Below, piece after piece: positions 22,304 to 34,158 of a stretch of 64,000 nt of DNA (positions are counted from its first letter, which is position 1; each line of letters starts with the position of its first letter). This DNA is from Muscardinus avellanarius (Eukaryota > Chordata > Mammalia > Rodentia > Gliridae). The position numbers and the translations under genes were made by a program. The stretch spans positions 131,281,251 to 131,345,250 of the forward strand of contig OY726557.1 of the NCBI GenBank assembly GCA_963383645.1. The letters run 5' to 3'. The notes under the pieces are model-generated. The model did no database searches and was not told the origin of the DNA. It was given only the letters and a program-made list of their open reading frames with translations.

Positions 22304-23775
22304 TTTTGTTTTCTACACTATGAAGTGTTTTATGGTAAGACAAAACACCTCTTCATTTATCCACAACATGAAGAATAAATATAAATGTATACATTGCTAT
22401 AGAGTCTTGATGTCAGTTAGTTAAGCCTATCTTTCAATATAAGGATTGTTTTTATAGTGTTTATGTTAAGTAATAATCCAATAGCTATGTAAATACCCCT
22501 AGTGACATGAAACCACCAGCTTGACTTTCAGACAATTCTATTAGGAATTTTATTTTTAGCAGAGAAATGCAATATGCACGTGTTAGTCCCTTTTCTTTTC
22601 TCATTCATGTGACAAATCTTGAAAAGCTTAAAGACATCTCTTGTGGCTTTTCTTTCGTTATTCATGCCAAGACATCCACTCTGTTGAGACTCCATGTCTT
22701 TTTTTTTTTTCCAGTGATTCCTTATGATTCCAATGAGTCTTTCCAGACATCTTTCAGTGGTGCCTAGAAGTGAAGCAAGGAATATTCCAAGTATGGTCCC
22801 ACCATACTAAGGATAATATTACTTGGTGAAGGAAACTGAGTGACTCCTTGGCTAAAGCCAAGGGACTGCAATAATAGGAAAGAGGCTGTTGCTTTATTAG
22901 CTGCTGAGTAGGATAAGAACTGGGTGCTTGACTCTCCCTCAGTCAAATTCTACCTATAAGAATCAGGGTAGAATTTGCCTGAGAATCCAGAGAAATGAAT
23001 GGAACTCAAAGATTGCATTTCCATTTGTTAAAATATGGATAGAAAGTTAAACATATTATTTCCTGTCTGAGCTTATGCTGTTTAACCTGTGAATAGTTAG
23101 TGTACAATTTATAAACCTTGCAAAAATTCTCATCCTTGAATTGAGGGCATTTGTGCAGCAATCAGAAGAAATGTCTTGAGTAGTTTTAGCTGCAATGACA
23201 ACATACTACTGAGAAACCACGGAATAAAGCAAGACATGGATGTGCTCCTGAGGACCTTGATTTGAAATTTCCTTAAAGGAATAAAGACCTTCATTTTCTC
23301 CACCAGAATCCTCCAGGTATCCCTGTGATCAGTGAGTTAGGAGTCCTCATGGTCACAAACTCAAAATGGAAGGGCAGTACCTCCTAACCCAAGGGAGAGG
23401 CACTCTGACACCTGTGAGGATAGAAGAGTATCCTCCAGAGTCGGACACAGTGATTGGAGGGAAAACCATGGGCAAGAAGGGATAAGGGTGGCAACTTCTC
23501 AGTGGTACCCTCTCCTCTACTTGTCTCCCTCTGGTCTTGTTGCTACCTTGCTGTTGGTATAGATGGATGAGAGGGCCCACACAGGGCTTGGCACTGGGGG
23601 AAGATGGCGTAGGAGAGATGGTCCTGGGTTTTCTTCAGAACTCAGACTTAAGTAAAATTCCAAAGTAGCTTGTCCAGCTCACTAGGATGCAGTCTTAGGT
23701 CACATCAAAAATATATTTGTCCCAAGCACATCCCTGTTTAAATAGACCTTTAGGGATCTAGTAGGTGTCCGATCT
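22304..23775. other. Single-copy stretch without a gene
   Basis: Several frames of 60-75 codons on both strands lack domains. No obvious repeat. Confidence 0.4.
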
Positions 23776-23825
23776 ATGATGGTTAATTTGGATTGTCAAC
23801 CTGACTGTATTAAGAGATGCCTAGG

Positions 23826-24037
23826 AACCAGATGTGGTGGTGCACGCTTGTAATCCCAGTACTTGGGAGGCTGAGACAGGAGGATCCTGCAGGTTCGAAG
23901 CCAGCCTCCACTATTTAGTAAGGCTTTTAGCAACTTAGTGAACCTGTTTCCAAATAAAATATAAAATAGGTCTGGGAGTGTAGCCCAGAGGTACAAAAGC
24001 TCCTGGCTTCCATCCCTAGTACCACACACACACACAC
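23826..24037 (+). mobile_element. B1-ID SINE (intermediate type)
   Basis: The type II linker and ID start (TTTCCAAATAAAATATAAAATAGG) are joined to a type I-like body (TAGCAACTTAGTGAACC). Flanks AGAGATGCCTAGG and AGAGGTACCTAAG resemble a decayed TSD. Confidence 0.8.
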
Positions 24038-24479
24038 AAGAGGTACCTAAGGTTAGTTTAGTTGACTTCAGGTGTGTTGACGAGATGATTGGCGTGTGAA
24101 ACTGCATATTGAGGGGGGAGTCCTAGCCTGAATGTGGGTGGCACTGTCCAATGGGCTGGAAACTTGGATGAAATAATGGGTAGCAGAAGGAGGAAATGGC
24201 AGAAACAAACGCTCAGTTCTTCCTGGGTGAAGGGTGTCTGTTCTTACCTGAGGATACTGGGCTTCAGATTCTTTGCTCTGTCAACTGGACTCAGCAATGA
24301 TTCTTCCAGAGTTTCCTGGCCTTTCCATCTTGGACAGGGGCTGCATCATTGGTCACTCCTGTTCTGAGACTCCAGCTTTTGGACTGTTTTACCAGCTGCT
24401 GGTTCTTTTGTTTCTCTGCACACAGGCAACCATTTGGGACTATACTCCTTCCGGGTGCAAGCTGACTTGATATGATAAA

Positions 24480-24482
<3 letters not shown>

Positions 24483-24524
<42 letters not shown>
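24483..24524. repeat. (GT)n microsatellite
   Basis: About 20 GT units forming the tail side of the minus-strand SINE that follows. Confidence 0.95.
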
Positions 24525-24525
<1 letters not shown>

Positions 24526-24527
<2 letters not shown>

Positions 24528-24746
24528 GGGGTTTGTGTTATTAGGAATTGAACCCAAGCGTGTTCTACCTCGGAGCTATACCCCCAGTCCTATTTTATTT
24601 ATTAATTTTATTTGAGGCAGGGTCTTACTTAAGTTACTGAGGCTGTCACTAAAAGTTGCTGAGGCCAGCCTTGAACCTATGATCTTCCTGTCTCAGCCTC
24701 ACAAGTATTTACAGGATTACAGGCATGCACTACCATGCTTGGCCCA
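24526..24746 (-). mobile_element. B1-ID SINE (type I)
   Basis: Complete minus-strand copy (AGGAATTGAACCCAAGCG to ACTACCATGCTTGGCC) inside the MLT2-type LTR. Confidence 0.85.
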
Positions 24747-24811
24747 AAATCCTCTTTTATAACATATGTATCCTGTGGACTGTGTTACTCTAGAAAACCT
24801 TGATTAATACA

Positions 24812-25567
24812 CTATCTCTCATCTTTTTTGATACACTTTTGCCCTAGAACTATCTTTCAGGCATTTTAGTACAGTGGCTGGTGCCTACTAGGTATAAAAT
24901 CAACATGAACTGTAATCATAATTAAAGACTAGATTAGTTTCCTCAAATAGAAAAAAGCATTCTCAAACATTTTGGATCTGGGAGACTAAAGAATTCGGGG
25001 TCACTTGAATCACCAGCAAGGGACTATATAGAAATGGATTTTGTTATTCTTGCTCCTAACAGATAGCTAAGCTCAGAGCGACTCCTTGAAGAACCCCACA
25101 GAGTGTTAGCAAAGGCCTTGGGAAAAGAACTAGGAACCCCGCCTCGTTCCTTGCTATGTTAGGCAACAAACCCTGCCTGCCTTGCCAGGAACAGCAACCC
25201 AACAGTGCTCTCGCTGCCAGATCCCAGCTGCCCTGCAGAGTCAGGCAGGGTCAGAAAGGCAGATGTCGGCCAAGTGGGGCCGCATTTGAGTCATATCCTG
25301 GGAAGTGTGTGTCAGAAGCAGGTGAAAGATGTTAAATTTCACACAAACTATACACCAGATGAAAGGTGAGGAGCACAGCAGCTCTGAGCTTTAACTCTCA
25401 CCCAAACCTCTCTGTTATATAGAAAGAGAAGCACCAGAAGTTCCAGAATAGAACTCAGGGCAAGCCTGGGGGCCAGGAATCAGGTCACACGGGCAACAAG
25501 GGTAACGTCACAGGGTCCCCATTCCAGCAGCCAGGCGACCTGGAGGCTCAAGAAAGGCAATGGGCAT
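24812..25567. other. Single-copy stretch without a gene
   Basis: No exon or repeat signal that I can support. Confidence 0.4.
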
Positions 25568-25680
25568 ACAACAGTGTGAATGTATATAATACTCATGAAC
25601 TGTGTATTTAAAAATGATTAAAATGGCACATTTTTTATTACATGTATTTTATCACAGCAAAGCAAAACAAAATAACAGGT
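25568..25680 (+). mobile_element. Old L1 3' end
   Basis: ATGTATATAATACTCATGAACTGTG and ATTTAAAAATGATTAAAATGGC, ending TTTATCACAGCAAAGC, resemble the tail of L1M 3' UTRs. Confidence 0.5.
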
Positions 25681-25687
25681 GTTAACA

Positions 25688-26153
25688 TGGTAGGGTTTGG
25701 ATATGATTTTGGGGAACCTTTGGTTCCCCAAAGGTTCAGGTGTTGGAGGCTTGGTCCCTGGTATAGTGTTAAGAGGTGGTGGAACCTTGAAACGTGAGGC
25801 CTGGTGGGAGGTGACCAGGTCCCTGGAGAGGGGGTGGGTACCCTAGGTAGAGATTAATACCCATCTCCAGGGAGTGAGTTATATCTCTCAGCACTGCACT
25901 GGTTACTGTGTGAGCAGGTTGTGATAAAGCAAGTTAGACTTTCTTTCTTCCTCTATTCTCTCCTTTTCCTCATGATCCCGCCACGTGATTCAAACACAAT
26001 GTTTTGATGAAGGATAAGGCTGTCATCAGAGGCCTAACAGATAAGGGCAGCCTGATCTTGGACCCTAAAACTGTGAGCCAAATATCCTCTTTTCTCTATG
26101 AATTACATTGCCTCAAGTATTTTGTTATAGCAACACAAAATGGACTAAGATAG
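25688..26153 (+). mobile_element. MaLR-type solo LTR
   Basis: GTAGGGTTTGGATATGA start, GTGTTGGAGGCTTGGTCCC, GGTGGGAGGTGACCAGGTCC, TGATCTTGGACCCTAAAACTGTGAG and end GTATTTTGTTATAGCAACAC, then GGACTAAGATA. The order fits MLT1/MST-like LTRs. The 5' side has an added snap-back palindrome. Confidence 0.75.
25708..25732. repeat. Perfect 11-bp hairpin with 3-base loop
   Basis: TTTGGGGAACC, loop TTT, GGTTCCCCAAA. The right arm matches the expected LTR text; the left arm appears to be an inverted copy of it. Confidence 0.9.
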
Positions 26154-26569
26154 CAAAGTATAAAACAGTGATAACAAACAACCACTGCGATGATTTGCTT
26201 CTAGTTCTTAAATACAAACAATGTAATGAGGAATTTAGCAGTTCCTGTCAAGGGGAGCTTCAGGGTCAAGTGAAAAGAATTCTGGTGAAGCTGGACCAAT
26301 GTACATTTTAATCACTAGGGCTCTGTCTGTGTCTTTGAATGTTTTTATTGTCCAGCATCATCCCAAGATCTATGGGCGTACTTTCCTCTTCAAAACACAG
26401 GCCCCTCCATGGCTACAGCTCTTTTTAGGGTCCTTCCTAAGACTCAAGCTGTTAGCACCATGTTAACTCTCAGAAACTCATGGTCTCTGGCACCCTGTAT
26501 CCCCAAAGCTTGTGAGAAAAAAATATATATATGTATGTGTATGTATATATATATTTGCTTTATGGAAAT
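26154..26569. other. Single-copy stretch with short TA repeat
   Basis: 26520-26555 is a TA/TATG-rich patch. Nothing coding. Confidence 0.4.
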
Positions 26570-26735
26570 AGTTTATTTTTAAAATTTTTTATTGGTGCAC
26601 TGTAGTCATACATCTTAATGGGATAAAATGTGGTAGAGACATACATGCACACATCACCCAATTAGCCCTTACCCAATTCCTGCTTCATTCCCTCCCCCTC
26701 CCTCCTTCCCATGCTTGGCTTAGTGATTGACTTTG
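26570..26735 (-). mobile_element. L1 3' UTR fragment (young family)
   Basis: TTTTTTATTGGTGCACTGTAG, GACATACATGCACACATCACCC and CCATGCTTGGCTTAGTGATTGAC match, inverted, the L1 ends at 49030-49200 and 40360-40525. A severely 5'-truncated insertion. Confidence 0.85.
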
Positions 26736-26934
26736 ATATGTTTGTTAAATTCTCACCATTAGAGAATTGTGAGAAAATCTTACACCTTCCTTTTTCCTCA
26801 GTCCAGACAGTATGATATTTTCAAGGGAACCTTACTAAAATCTATCAAGGATAACGTGAAGAAATAATGACCAAAAAATGCACATTACATAAATAGAAAA
26901 GTAGCGCTACCTTATTAGATACATATAGTATGCT

Positions 26935-27095
26935 TTTCATTAGACTAAGTGATTGACATATGTATTTGTTAATTCTTGCAGCAATCCGAAAGGAAATTAT
27001 CACTATGATTTTATTTTCTTTAATAATCAAGGCAATTGTTGCTCAGAACTCTCAGGCGCATTGTAAGGCTAAATCAAGACTTAAACCCTGGTCGG
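26935..27095 (-). repeat. MIR SINE fragment
   Basis: GACATATGTATTTGTTAATTC, CAGCAATCCGAAAGGAAATTATCAC, GGCTAAATCAAGACTTAAACCC. Decayed inverted MIR. Confidence 0.55.
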
Positions 27096-27319
27096 ACTGG
27101 CTCCAAAGTCTTTATTTACTTTTTCCTTTATCCTGCTCCTAGATTTTGCACCCAGAGGACGTTCGCAGACACAGCAGAGAGCTGCGGTAATCGTGCTTTA
27201 CCTGGTTTGCAAGCACATTTTAGGTCTTTCTCTGGCCTTTTTATCTCTTGGCTCCTGCTTCTTCCTCAGTAAGCTCAGAAGAGCAAGGACTTGGCTTGCT
27301 TTGTTCAGCACAGTACCCT

Positions 27320-27395
27320 TACTGCCAAAAGTAATTGTTCGGCATATAACAGGGGCCCATAAGTCATCATTGAATAAATGAATGAATGAATGATC
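27320..27395 (+). repeat. L2 3' end remnant
   Basis: TTCGGCATATAACAGGGGCCC, then TTGAATAAATGAATGAATGAATG. Confidence 0.65.
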
Positions 27396-27669
27396 TCTCA
27401 GTGACACTGCATCCTTGTCCAGCTCTCAGGGGCTCTCTATCAGTATTATCTTATCCAAGGACATATGCCATCTTTCATTTACAACTTATTTTCCAGACCC
27501 CAGAGTTCTCCTTAATAGTGATAGTTTCTGGGTGACCATATTATTTCTCAATTGAGAGCTTGCAAAATGAGTAAATTCTTTCATATCCTGGGTTACCTCT
27601 TTTAACTCCCTTGAGAACCTTACAGATTATTACTCACCCAGGTGAGAAATAATGGTAGTTTTGATCATG

Positions 27670-27865
27670 GTGATGATGAATAACTAACACTTATGGGGTA
27701 GCTAATATGCTTTAGATATCATGCTGAGAACCTGACATTCATCATCATATGTAATTCTCATTACATCCTTTGATATAAATTCTATAATGATCCTCACTGC
27801 ACAGATGAGAGAAACGAACACTGGGTGGTTCTACAGAATAGCCAAATTCATGTCTAGTTCTTTCT
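27670..27865 (-). repeat. MIR SINE
   Basis: GATATCATGCTGAGAACCTG, TAATTCTCATTACATCC, TATAATGATCCTCACTGCACAG and CAAATTCATGTCTAGTTC. Inverted MIR order. Confidence 0.6.
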
Positions 27866-29170
27866 GTTTCCCAAACTTTGAACTACTTATGCTTTGCAAC
27901 CTAAATTTTTCTTCCTATCATCTCATGAAATACAATGTCTTAGAAAAAAAATCTATATATTAAACAGACCTATGACATTACAATACCCAATAACACCAAT
28001 ATATAACTGTAACTACAACTATAGCATCTGTACCATAAGAATCAGCACCCACTCTGTAACAGGTAGGATATCCTTTTCCAGGTAGATCTGGAATTATCTA
28101 CTTGCTTGATAAAATCGGACCATCTCTCCTTCTTCCAGGACCATCCACCTGTGCCACGTTTCCTAACCCACTTCCTTTGGGAAAACATAGCCCTTCCAGA
28201 AGGCCCTTGAGCTGTATGAATTTTGGCTGGACCTGACTCAAGGCCAGTATTTTATACTTCATCTATATCTAGGTGTAGTCATGAGGATCCAGGGGATTTA
28301 TGAAGAGTGTCTTCCTGGAGCCTGACCCTTCTCTCATCTTTTATCACTTATTTATGGTCTAGTGTCTTCAGTGAATTCACCCTGGGGCTTCCAGTTGTCG
28401 GTGCTATCAGATTGCTCCTCGCTGCTGGAGTGGCTGTTCTTGGCAGAGAAAGGAAGGGTTGGGGCAAAGGTGAAGTGTGGGGCCTTGATGCTTCTGGCAG
28501 CTTATGGGATGACTTCTCCGTGACTTGTCATTGTGACCTCTCTTCCACCAGCAGCTGTGAATAGATTCTAGTTCTCTCTGGGCAGTTTGGTCATGATTTC
28601 TAGAGCCCTGGGTCTACTTTGGCCATCCCTGTGCTGACGGTGAGTCCTTGAATTTAGCATTGGAGATGGAGATAGAACTGGAGGAGGAGATGAGAAGTTT
28701 CTGACCCAGAGAATTCAGTTGGAAAAAAGAGCCTGCCAGACCAAATCCAATCTCCATATTGCCCCCAAAGGAGTTTCAGGTCTTTTTAAACCCAAGCAGC
28801 ATCTGCTGGTGTCCATATCTTTAAGGTCAAGCATCCATTCCATGATTCTAGAATAAGCAAATCCATATACCAAGATTTATCCAGGAACCCTTTCCTCTTC
28901 CTTACCTCAGTGGAAACCTGGATATTCTTCTGCAAATTTCCTTGGCAGTCTCTCCCAGCCTGACCTTCAGAGAAATGGGGCTGCCCTCTGCCTGCCCTCC
29001 TGGGTCATTTGGAGGTTGCCACTCACAGTGACCCATTCTTTCCTCAAGAGAATGTTTTCTTTTAAAGTTTATAACATTTGCTTTTTTGTTTGTCTTTCTG
29101 TTTTCCTGCTGCCAGGAGAGCTCTGAGTTTTGCACAGTCACTGGCAATGTTTTGTAAACTGGATACCACG
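27866..29170. other. Single-copy stretch without a gene
   Basis: Frames at 28307-28564 and 28902-29147 (about 80 codons) have no domain or exon signature. Confidence 0.4.
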
Positions 29171-29553
29171 TGGTGTAATTTGGATCTAAGATGTCTCCCC
29201 CGAAGGCCCATGTGTTAAAGGCTTGGTCCCCATCTTGAAACTATTGGGCAGAGGGAGAAACTTTAAGAGGCGGGGTCTGGTGGGAGGTCTCCCAGTCAAT
29301 GGGGTTGTGCTATTGAAGAAGAATATTGGGATCTCAGATCCTTTCTCTCTTTTTCACATCCTGCCATGAGGGTGAACAGTTTACTATGTGGTACCTGCCA
29401 TGATGTATGGCCTTGCCACAGGCCTGAATACAACTGGGCCAATCAACCATGGACTGAAACTTCTAAAACTTTAAACCAAACAAATCCAAACAAATATTTC
29501 CTATTTTTAACTTGACCTTCTCAGGCATTTTGTTACAGTAATGAACAGCAGAC
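29171..29553 (+). mobile_element. MaLR-like solo LTR
   Basis: GTGTAATTTGGATCTAAG start, GGCCCATGTGTTAAAGGCTTGG, AGAGGCGGGGTCTGGTGGG, ACCATGGACTGAAACTTCT and CAGGCATTTTGTTACAGTAATG. Same family as the elements at 39803 and 48276. Confidence 0.75.
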
Positions 29554-29689
29554 AAATCTTCCAGATTTTTTAGATCCCCAGATGAAAAAGGTTCCTGGGC
29601 AGTAAATAACCTCATTTCTAGTGTTCTCAAAGACTCTTGAGAAGAGTTTGGGGGTTTTATCCCTTTTTTATTTTAGAGTTCATTTTTTA

Positions 29690-30330
29690 ATAAAATGCTT
29701 CACTCATAAAAAAAAAGAACATATAATGTCGGTAAGACATAAAAGGTAATAAAATTAGCTGGGCATGGTGGCCTAAACCTGTAATCCCAGTACTTGGGAG
29801 GCTGAGACAAGAGGATCTCAGGTTAAAGGAATGCCTCAGCTACTTAGTGAGGCCCTCAGCAACTTAGTGAGACTCTGTTTCAAAATAAAAAAATAAAGAA
29901 GGCTGAGGGTGTGGCTGGGAGGTAGAATGCCTACGCGTTTGATCCCCCCCCCCCACACACACAAATAAACACTCCCAGACCCATCACCCAAATTAAGAAA
30001 CAGAATGTCACCAGAATGGTGAAACACTGGTCTGTGCCTCCGTTGGTCAACCCTCCCCCAAAGAAGGAGTTTGATGTGTACTGTTCTGATTTTCATTGCA
30101 GTGTGAAAGCATTTTGAATAAAATAAACCTACTATAGACTTTCATGTATATTTGAATTTCATATGAATGGTAATACACAGAGTTATTTTTGTCTGGTGTT
30201 TTTAGATTTGTCTGAATTGCTGCATGTAGCCATAGTTAATTCAAAGAATGAATTAATTTCATTGTACAACTGTGCTACACTTCACTTGCCATTCACCTGC
30301 CACCGTACATGTTGCTTCCTGCTATGCTAG
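29690..30330 (-). mobile_element. Old L1 3' UTR, split by a SINE
   Basis: CACCCAAATTAAGAAACAGAATG, TGAATGGTAATACACAGAG, TGCTGCATGTAGCCATAG and AACTTCACTTGCCATTCACC-type text follow the inverted L1M 3' UTR order. Confidence 0.55.
29758..29960 (+). mobile_element. B1-ID SINE (type I)
   Basis: GCTGGGCATGGTGGCCTAAACC to GTTTGATCCCC, tail C-rich then ACACAC. Two TTAGTGAGGC/TTAGTGAGAC internal repeats are intact. Confidence 0.9.
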
Positions 30331-30828
30331 TAAAAATAATGCTTCTATAAAAAATTCTTGGCCAAGTTTCTTGGGGGCCTTGAACAAGATTTCTCCCGGT
30401 CACCATATTTCATTTGAGCTAGCTTCTCCAATTTGCTTCTTCTCCACTAGGATTCTCTCCTCCGAAAGTGACTTTGTTTCTAGTGAGCATCCTCAGAGGT
30501 GAGGCTGGTGGTATACATGCCGTTTCTTGGCCCACTCTGCATTAGTGGAATAACGATCCTGATGTTTCTTTTGGTTACCCAAGTGCAACCCTGACACTAA
30601 GTTCCTATAGATCAGCTGCACTTTAATGCCCAATCATCCTCTCTTTCTACTGTTACCACACCTCCTTCTTCTCTGCCTCAAAACCGCTATTTTCTTTTTT
30701 CTCCCTTTTTGGTCCTAAGAAACTCTGTTTTTATTAAATCTTTTCTTGTCCTTTTTATTCTTTTCCATGATCAAATCCCCCAACTACTCTTCTCCACATT
30801 TTTGATCCATAGTTTTTGATCCATAGTT
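30331..30828. other. Single-copy stretch; short tandem duplication
   Basis: TTTTTGATCCATAG is repeated in tandem at about 30799-30826, next to the following SINE. No gene. Confidence 0.5.
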
Positions 30829-31047
30829 TTATTTATTTATTTATTTTTCTGGTCTGGGGATGGAACCCAGGAGCATTCAACCTCCGAGCTACATGCCTTG
30901 CCCTTTTTAAAATTCTTTATTTTAAAACCGTGTCTCACTGAGTTGCAGAGGGCCTCACTAAGTAGCTGAGGCTGTCCACGAACCGCAATCCTCAGGTCTC
31001 AGCCTCCCGAATGCTGGGATTACAAGCGTGCGCCACCACGCCCGGGT
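30829..31047 (-). mobile_element. B1-ID SINE (type I)
   Basis: Minus strand. CTGGGGATGGAACCCAGGAGC to GCGCCACCACGCCCGGG. TCCATAGTTTTA before and TCCATAATTTTA after suggest a TSD with one mismatch. Confidence 0.9.
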
Positions 31048-31193
31048 CCATAATTTTACTATGAAAATCTTCCTTGCTGCATATATTTTCCTCACTAAAA
31101 TTTCCCTTTGCTCAGCACAGCACACCATGGCTTTGACAGTTTTCCTCCTCTTCTATGTAAATTCCCTAAATTATGCTTCAGAAGTATTATCCA

Positions 31194-31412
31194 AGCTGGA
31201 CGTGGTGGCGCACACTTTTAATCCTAGCATTCAGGAGGCTGAGACCGGAGGATCGCAGTTCGTGGCCAGCCTCAGATACTTAGTGAGGCCCTCTGCAACT
31301 TAGTGAGACCCTGTTTCAAAATAAAAAAATAAAAATTAGGGCAGGGGGTGTAGCTCGGAGGTAAAATGCCTCTGAGTTCCATCCCCAGACCCCCCCCCCC
31401 CACGCACACACA
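31194..31412 (+). mobile_element. B1-ID SINE (type I) with 12-bp TSD
   Basis: AAGTATTATCCA is found at 31182-31193 and 31413-31424. The tail is a C run then CACACACA. Confidence 0.93.
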
Positions 31413-31424
31413 AAGTATTATCCA

Positions 31425-32076
31425 TTTATTCTACTGCAGGCTGGAGAAGGGTGGAGGTGCGACCCAGCAAGGACAGGGTGAAGAGCTCTGGCATACCCAA
31501 GCTCAGTCTGAACCTGCAGAGACCTGAATGTAGATATGGTAGATAGGATGGTGTCACTTATGTGTGTAGATGTGGAGATGCTTGGAGTCGGGCAGCTGGT
31601 AGCTTTGTACTTCAGGGTGCTCTAGTCTCCTCTAAACAAGACCACAGACAGTGGATGAAGGTTCTAGAGAACAGGGTACCCTCATTTAGTGGGGTAGGGG
31701 CCTAGCTACAGATGGTAGCATGCTCAAACTCTAGCCAAGTTGGCTTTGCTCAAGGCAGGCTGTGAGCAAGTGGCCTAGAGGGTGGTAGGGAAGAACTAAG
31801 ACCAGTGCTTTTAGGCTCTTTCATATTGCAGAATAGGATTGACTTAGAGGCTGGGCACAGTGGCTTACACTGTTCCTGGTTCCAGCACCATGGCTTAGGC
31901 GATGAACTTTAGAACTATCAGGTCCTATCCCTGCTTGCCTATCTGACTCTCTCTCTTTTTCTCAAACTTGCAGGAAAGTTGCAAGAAGAGCAAAACAATC
32001 TTTTTTCTCTTGAGAAACAATACTTTTTTTCTCTTGAAAGAAGCTGGTGAAATAGATACATCATCAACACATTTTC
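31425..32076. other. Single-copy stretch; faint SINE start
   Basis: GAGGCTGGGCACAGTGGCTTAC at about 31848-31870 looks like a 7SL-type start but does not continue. No gene. Confidence 0.4.
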
Positions 32077-32290
32077 GCTGGGAATGGCGGCACACTGCTA
32101 TATACTTCTATAATCCCAGTACTCGGGAGGCTGAGACAGGAGGATCACAGGTTCAAGGATAGCTTTAGCAATTTAGTGAGATGCTCAGCAACTTAATGAA
32201 ATCTTTCTTCAAAATAAAAAAAAAGAGAAAAGGTCTAGGGGTATAGCTTGGAAGTATAATACTCCTGGGTCCAATCCCCAGTTCAAACAA
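32077..32290 (+). mobile_element. B1-ID SINE (type I)
   Basis: GCTGGGAATGGCGGCACACTG to GGTCCAATCCCCAG. A/C-rich tail. Confidence 0.87.
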
Positions 32291-32721
32291 AAAACAAACA
32301 AAAAACAAACAAGCAAAAAGCAACAACACCATAATCAGAAAATTAACAATTACATAGTACAACAATTTAATGCCCAGATAACTCTTGAATTTTACTTAAT
32401 GTCTCAATAAAATCTTTTATAACATCAGGATCTAGTCTAGAATCAGTCATATCTCAGTCTTTTTGTATTTCTTTCATCCTTCCCTGCCATTCATGTTCTT
32501 GACAATTTTGAAGATAACAAGTCCAATTATGGTGCAGGACATCCTTCAGTTTGGATTCGCTAGTGTTTCCTCATGATTAGCTTTAAGTCATGCATCTTTG
32601 TCTGGAACATTCCAGAAGCAATGCTGCATTCCTTTCTCTGCCCTTTAAGAAGGTGTGTGACGTCAACCTGCCCCTTTACTAACAACATTTACTTCATTCA
32701 CTACATTAAGGTGCTGTCTCT
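32291..32721. other. Single-copy stretch without a gene
   Basis: AAAC-rich tail of the preceding SINE, then unassigned sequence. Confidence 0.4.
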
Positions 32722-32925
32722 CTTGCCAGCATGGTGGCATATGCCTGGAATCCCAATCCTGAGACAGGAGGATCATAGATTCGAGGCCAGCCTCAGCAAC
32801 ATAGCAAGATTCTCAGCAACCTAGTAAGATCCTGTACCAAAACCAAACCAAACCAAACCAAAACAAAATAAAATCAAGGAGTGGGGGTATAGCTTAGAGG
32901 TAGACTGCCCCTCTGTTGAATCCCC

Positions 32926-32975
<50 letters not shown>
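32722..32975 (+). mobile_element. B1-ID SINE (type I) with (CA)n tail
   Basis: CCAGCATGGTGGCATATGCC to TTGAATCCCCAGTAAC. An internal AACCA repeat sits in the linker, and the tail is about 22 CA units (32931-32975). Confidence 0.88.
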
Positions 32976-32977
<2 letters not shown>

Positions 32978-33533
32978 TGTCTCTCAGCTCCACCATAAAG
33001 TTACTTCTCCCTTCCTGTAATTAATGAATATTTTATGAGAAGTTATTCAGTAGAGACTCTTGGGTTCCCATTTTATTCAGTAGGTTGTAATCTAGTGCTA
33101 TTATTGTCATTTCTAGTGTGGTGCTTCAGCTGTCTGGGGTGTGACCAGTGAGTCCTTTGAGCTGGCTTCTGCATCCTCTTGACCTCTTCCATCATCCTTT
33201 GCGTGTTGTCTTGTATTTTCCCAGCAAGAAGTTATTTCAGGTTCATCTTTTACTTTTCCTACCCAGCACTGGCATCAGCCACTCTTCTGAGGAATCTTGG
33301 TTCCTTCCAGTGAAAATGGCACTTAGGAAACTGGAATCTGGGTGGTGTTTTACTGCTAGTGGGGTGTTATGGCTCCCAGTCTCTTCTCAGAGGATAGAGC
33401 TAAGGAGTAACACACACACACACACACACACACACCCCATACAGTGCACCTAGATAGATGAGTTCACATCTATATCTCTAATTCAAATCCCTAAGATTCC
33501 TCTTGGATTTCCTCCCTTTCCATTTTAGTAGCT
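32976..33533. other. Single-copy stretch with (CA)n
   Basis: Twelve CA units at 33411-33434. The 101-codon frame at 33148-33453 ends in the repeat and has no domain. Confidence 0.45.
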
Positions 33534-34158
33534 GTGATAATAGTTAACATGTGTCAACATAATTGGGCCATAAGGTGCCCAGCTATTTCCTTTAACATCA
33601 TTCTGGGTGTGTCTGTGAGCATGTTTCTGGATAAGATTTAACAGTTGTTTGTTTGTTTGTTTGTTTGTTTGTTTATTATTTTGCAGTACTGGGGATGGAA
33701 CCCAGGGCCATTCTACCTTCGAGCTACACCCCCGGCCCTATTTTTTTTTTTTATTCTTTATTTTGAAACAGAGTCTCACTGAGTTGCAAAGGGCCTCACT
33801 AAGTAGCTGAAGCTGTCCGCCAACCACGATTCTCCTGTCTCAGCCTCCCAAATACTGGGATTACAAGCGTGCACCACTGTACCCGCAAAACTTAACATTT
33901 AAATGGATAGACTGAGCAAAGAAGACTGCCCTCCCAGACATGGTTGCCCATTGAAGGAGTAGGGCACTGGGCGCTCCTGCCCGAGGACTCAGACTGGAAC
34001 CACACCATTGGCTGCCCAGGCTCCCAACTTGCCAGCTTCAGAACTTGAGATTTCTAAGCCTGTACAACCATGTGAACCAATTTCTTATAAATAAACGGTC
34101 TCCCTCTCTCACACGTATTATTGGTCCCATTTTTCTGGAGAACCCAGACTAATATAGT
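33534..34158 (+). mobile_element. MLT2-type (ERVL) LTR, split by a SINE
   Basis: ATGTGTCAACATAATTGGGCC, TCTGGGTGTGTCTGTGAGC, GACTCAGACTGGAACCACACC, CATGTGAACCAATTTCTTATAA and TTTTCTGGAGAACCCAGACTAATA follow MLT2 LTR order. No viral genes. Confidence 0.78.
33642..33886 (-). mobile_element. B1-ID SINE (type I) with (GTTT)n tail
   Basis: Minus strand. GTTT repeats, then GTACTGGGGATGGAACCCAGG to GCGTGCACCACTGTACCC, inserted in the LTR. Confidence 0.9.

Larger units (their letters stand above)
23776..24811 (+). mobile_element. MLT2-type (ERVL) LTR, split by two SINEs
   Basis: TGATGGTTAATTTGGATTGTC start; CCTGAATGTGGGTGGCACTG, CCAATGGGCTGG and GGACTGTGTTACTCTAGAAAACC; end GATTAATACA. Matches the MLT2 LTR order, with a plus-strand SINE, a GT repeat and a minus-strand SINE inserted. 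No viral genes. Confidence 0.7.

Noticed and set aside
31848..31890. GGCTGGGCACAGTGGCTTAC, an Alu/B1-like start
   Set aside because: The similarity stops after about 25 bases, so I do not call an element.
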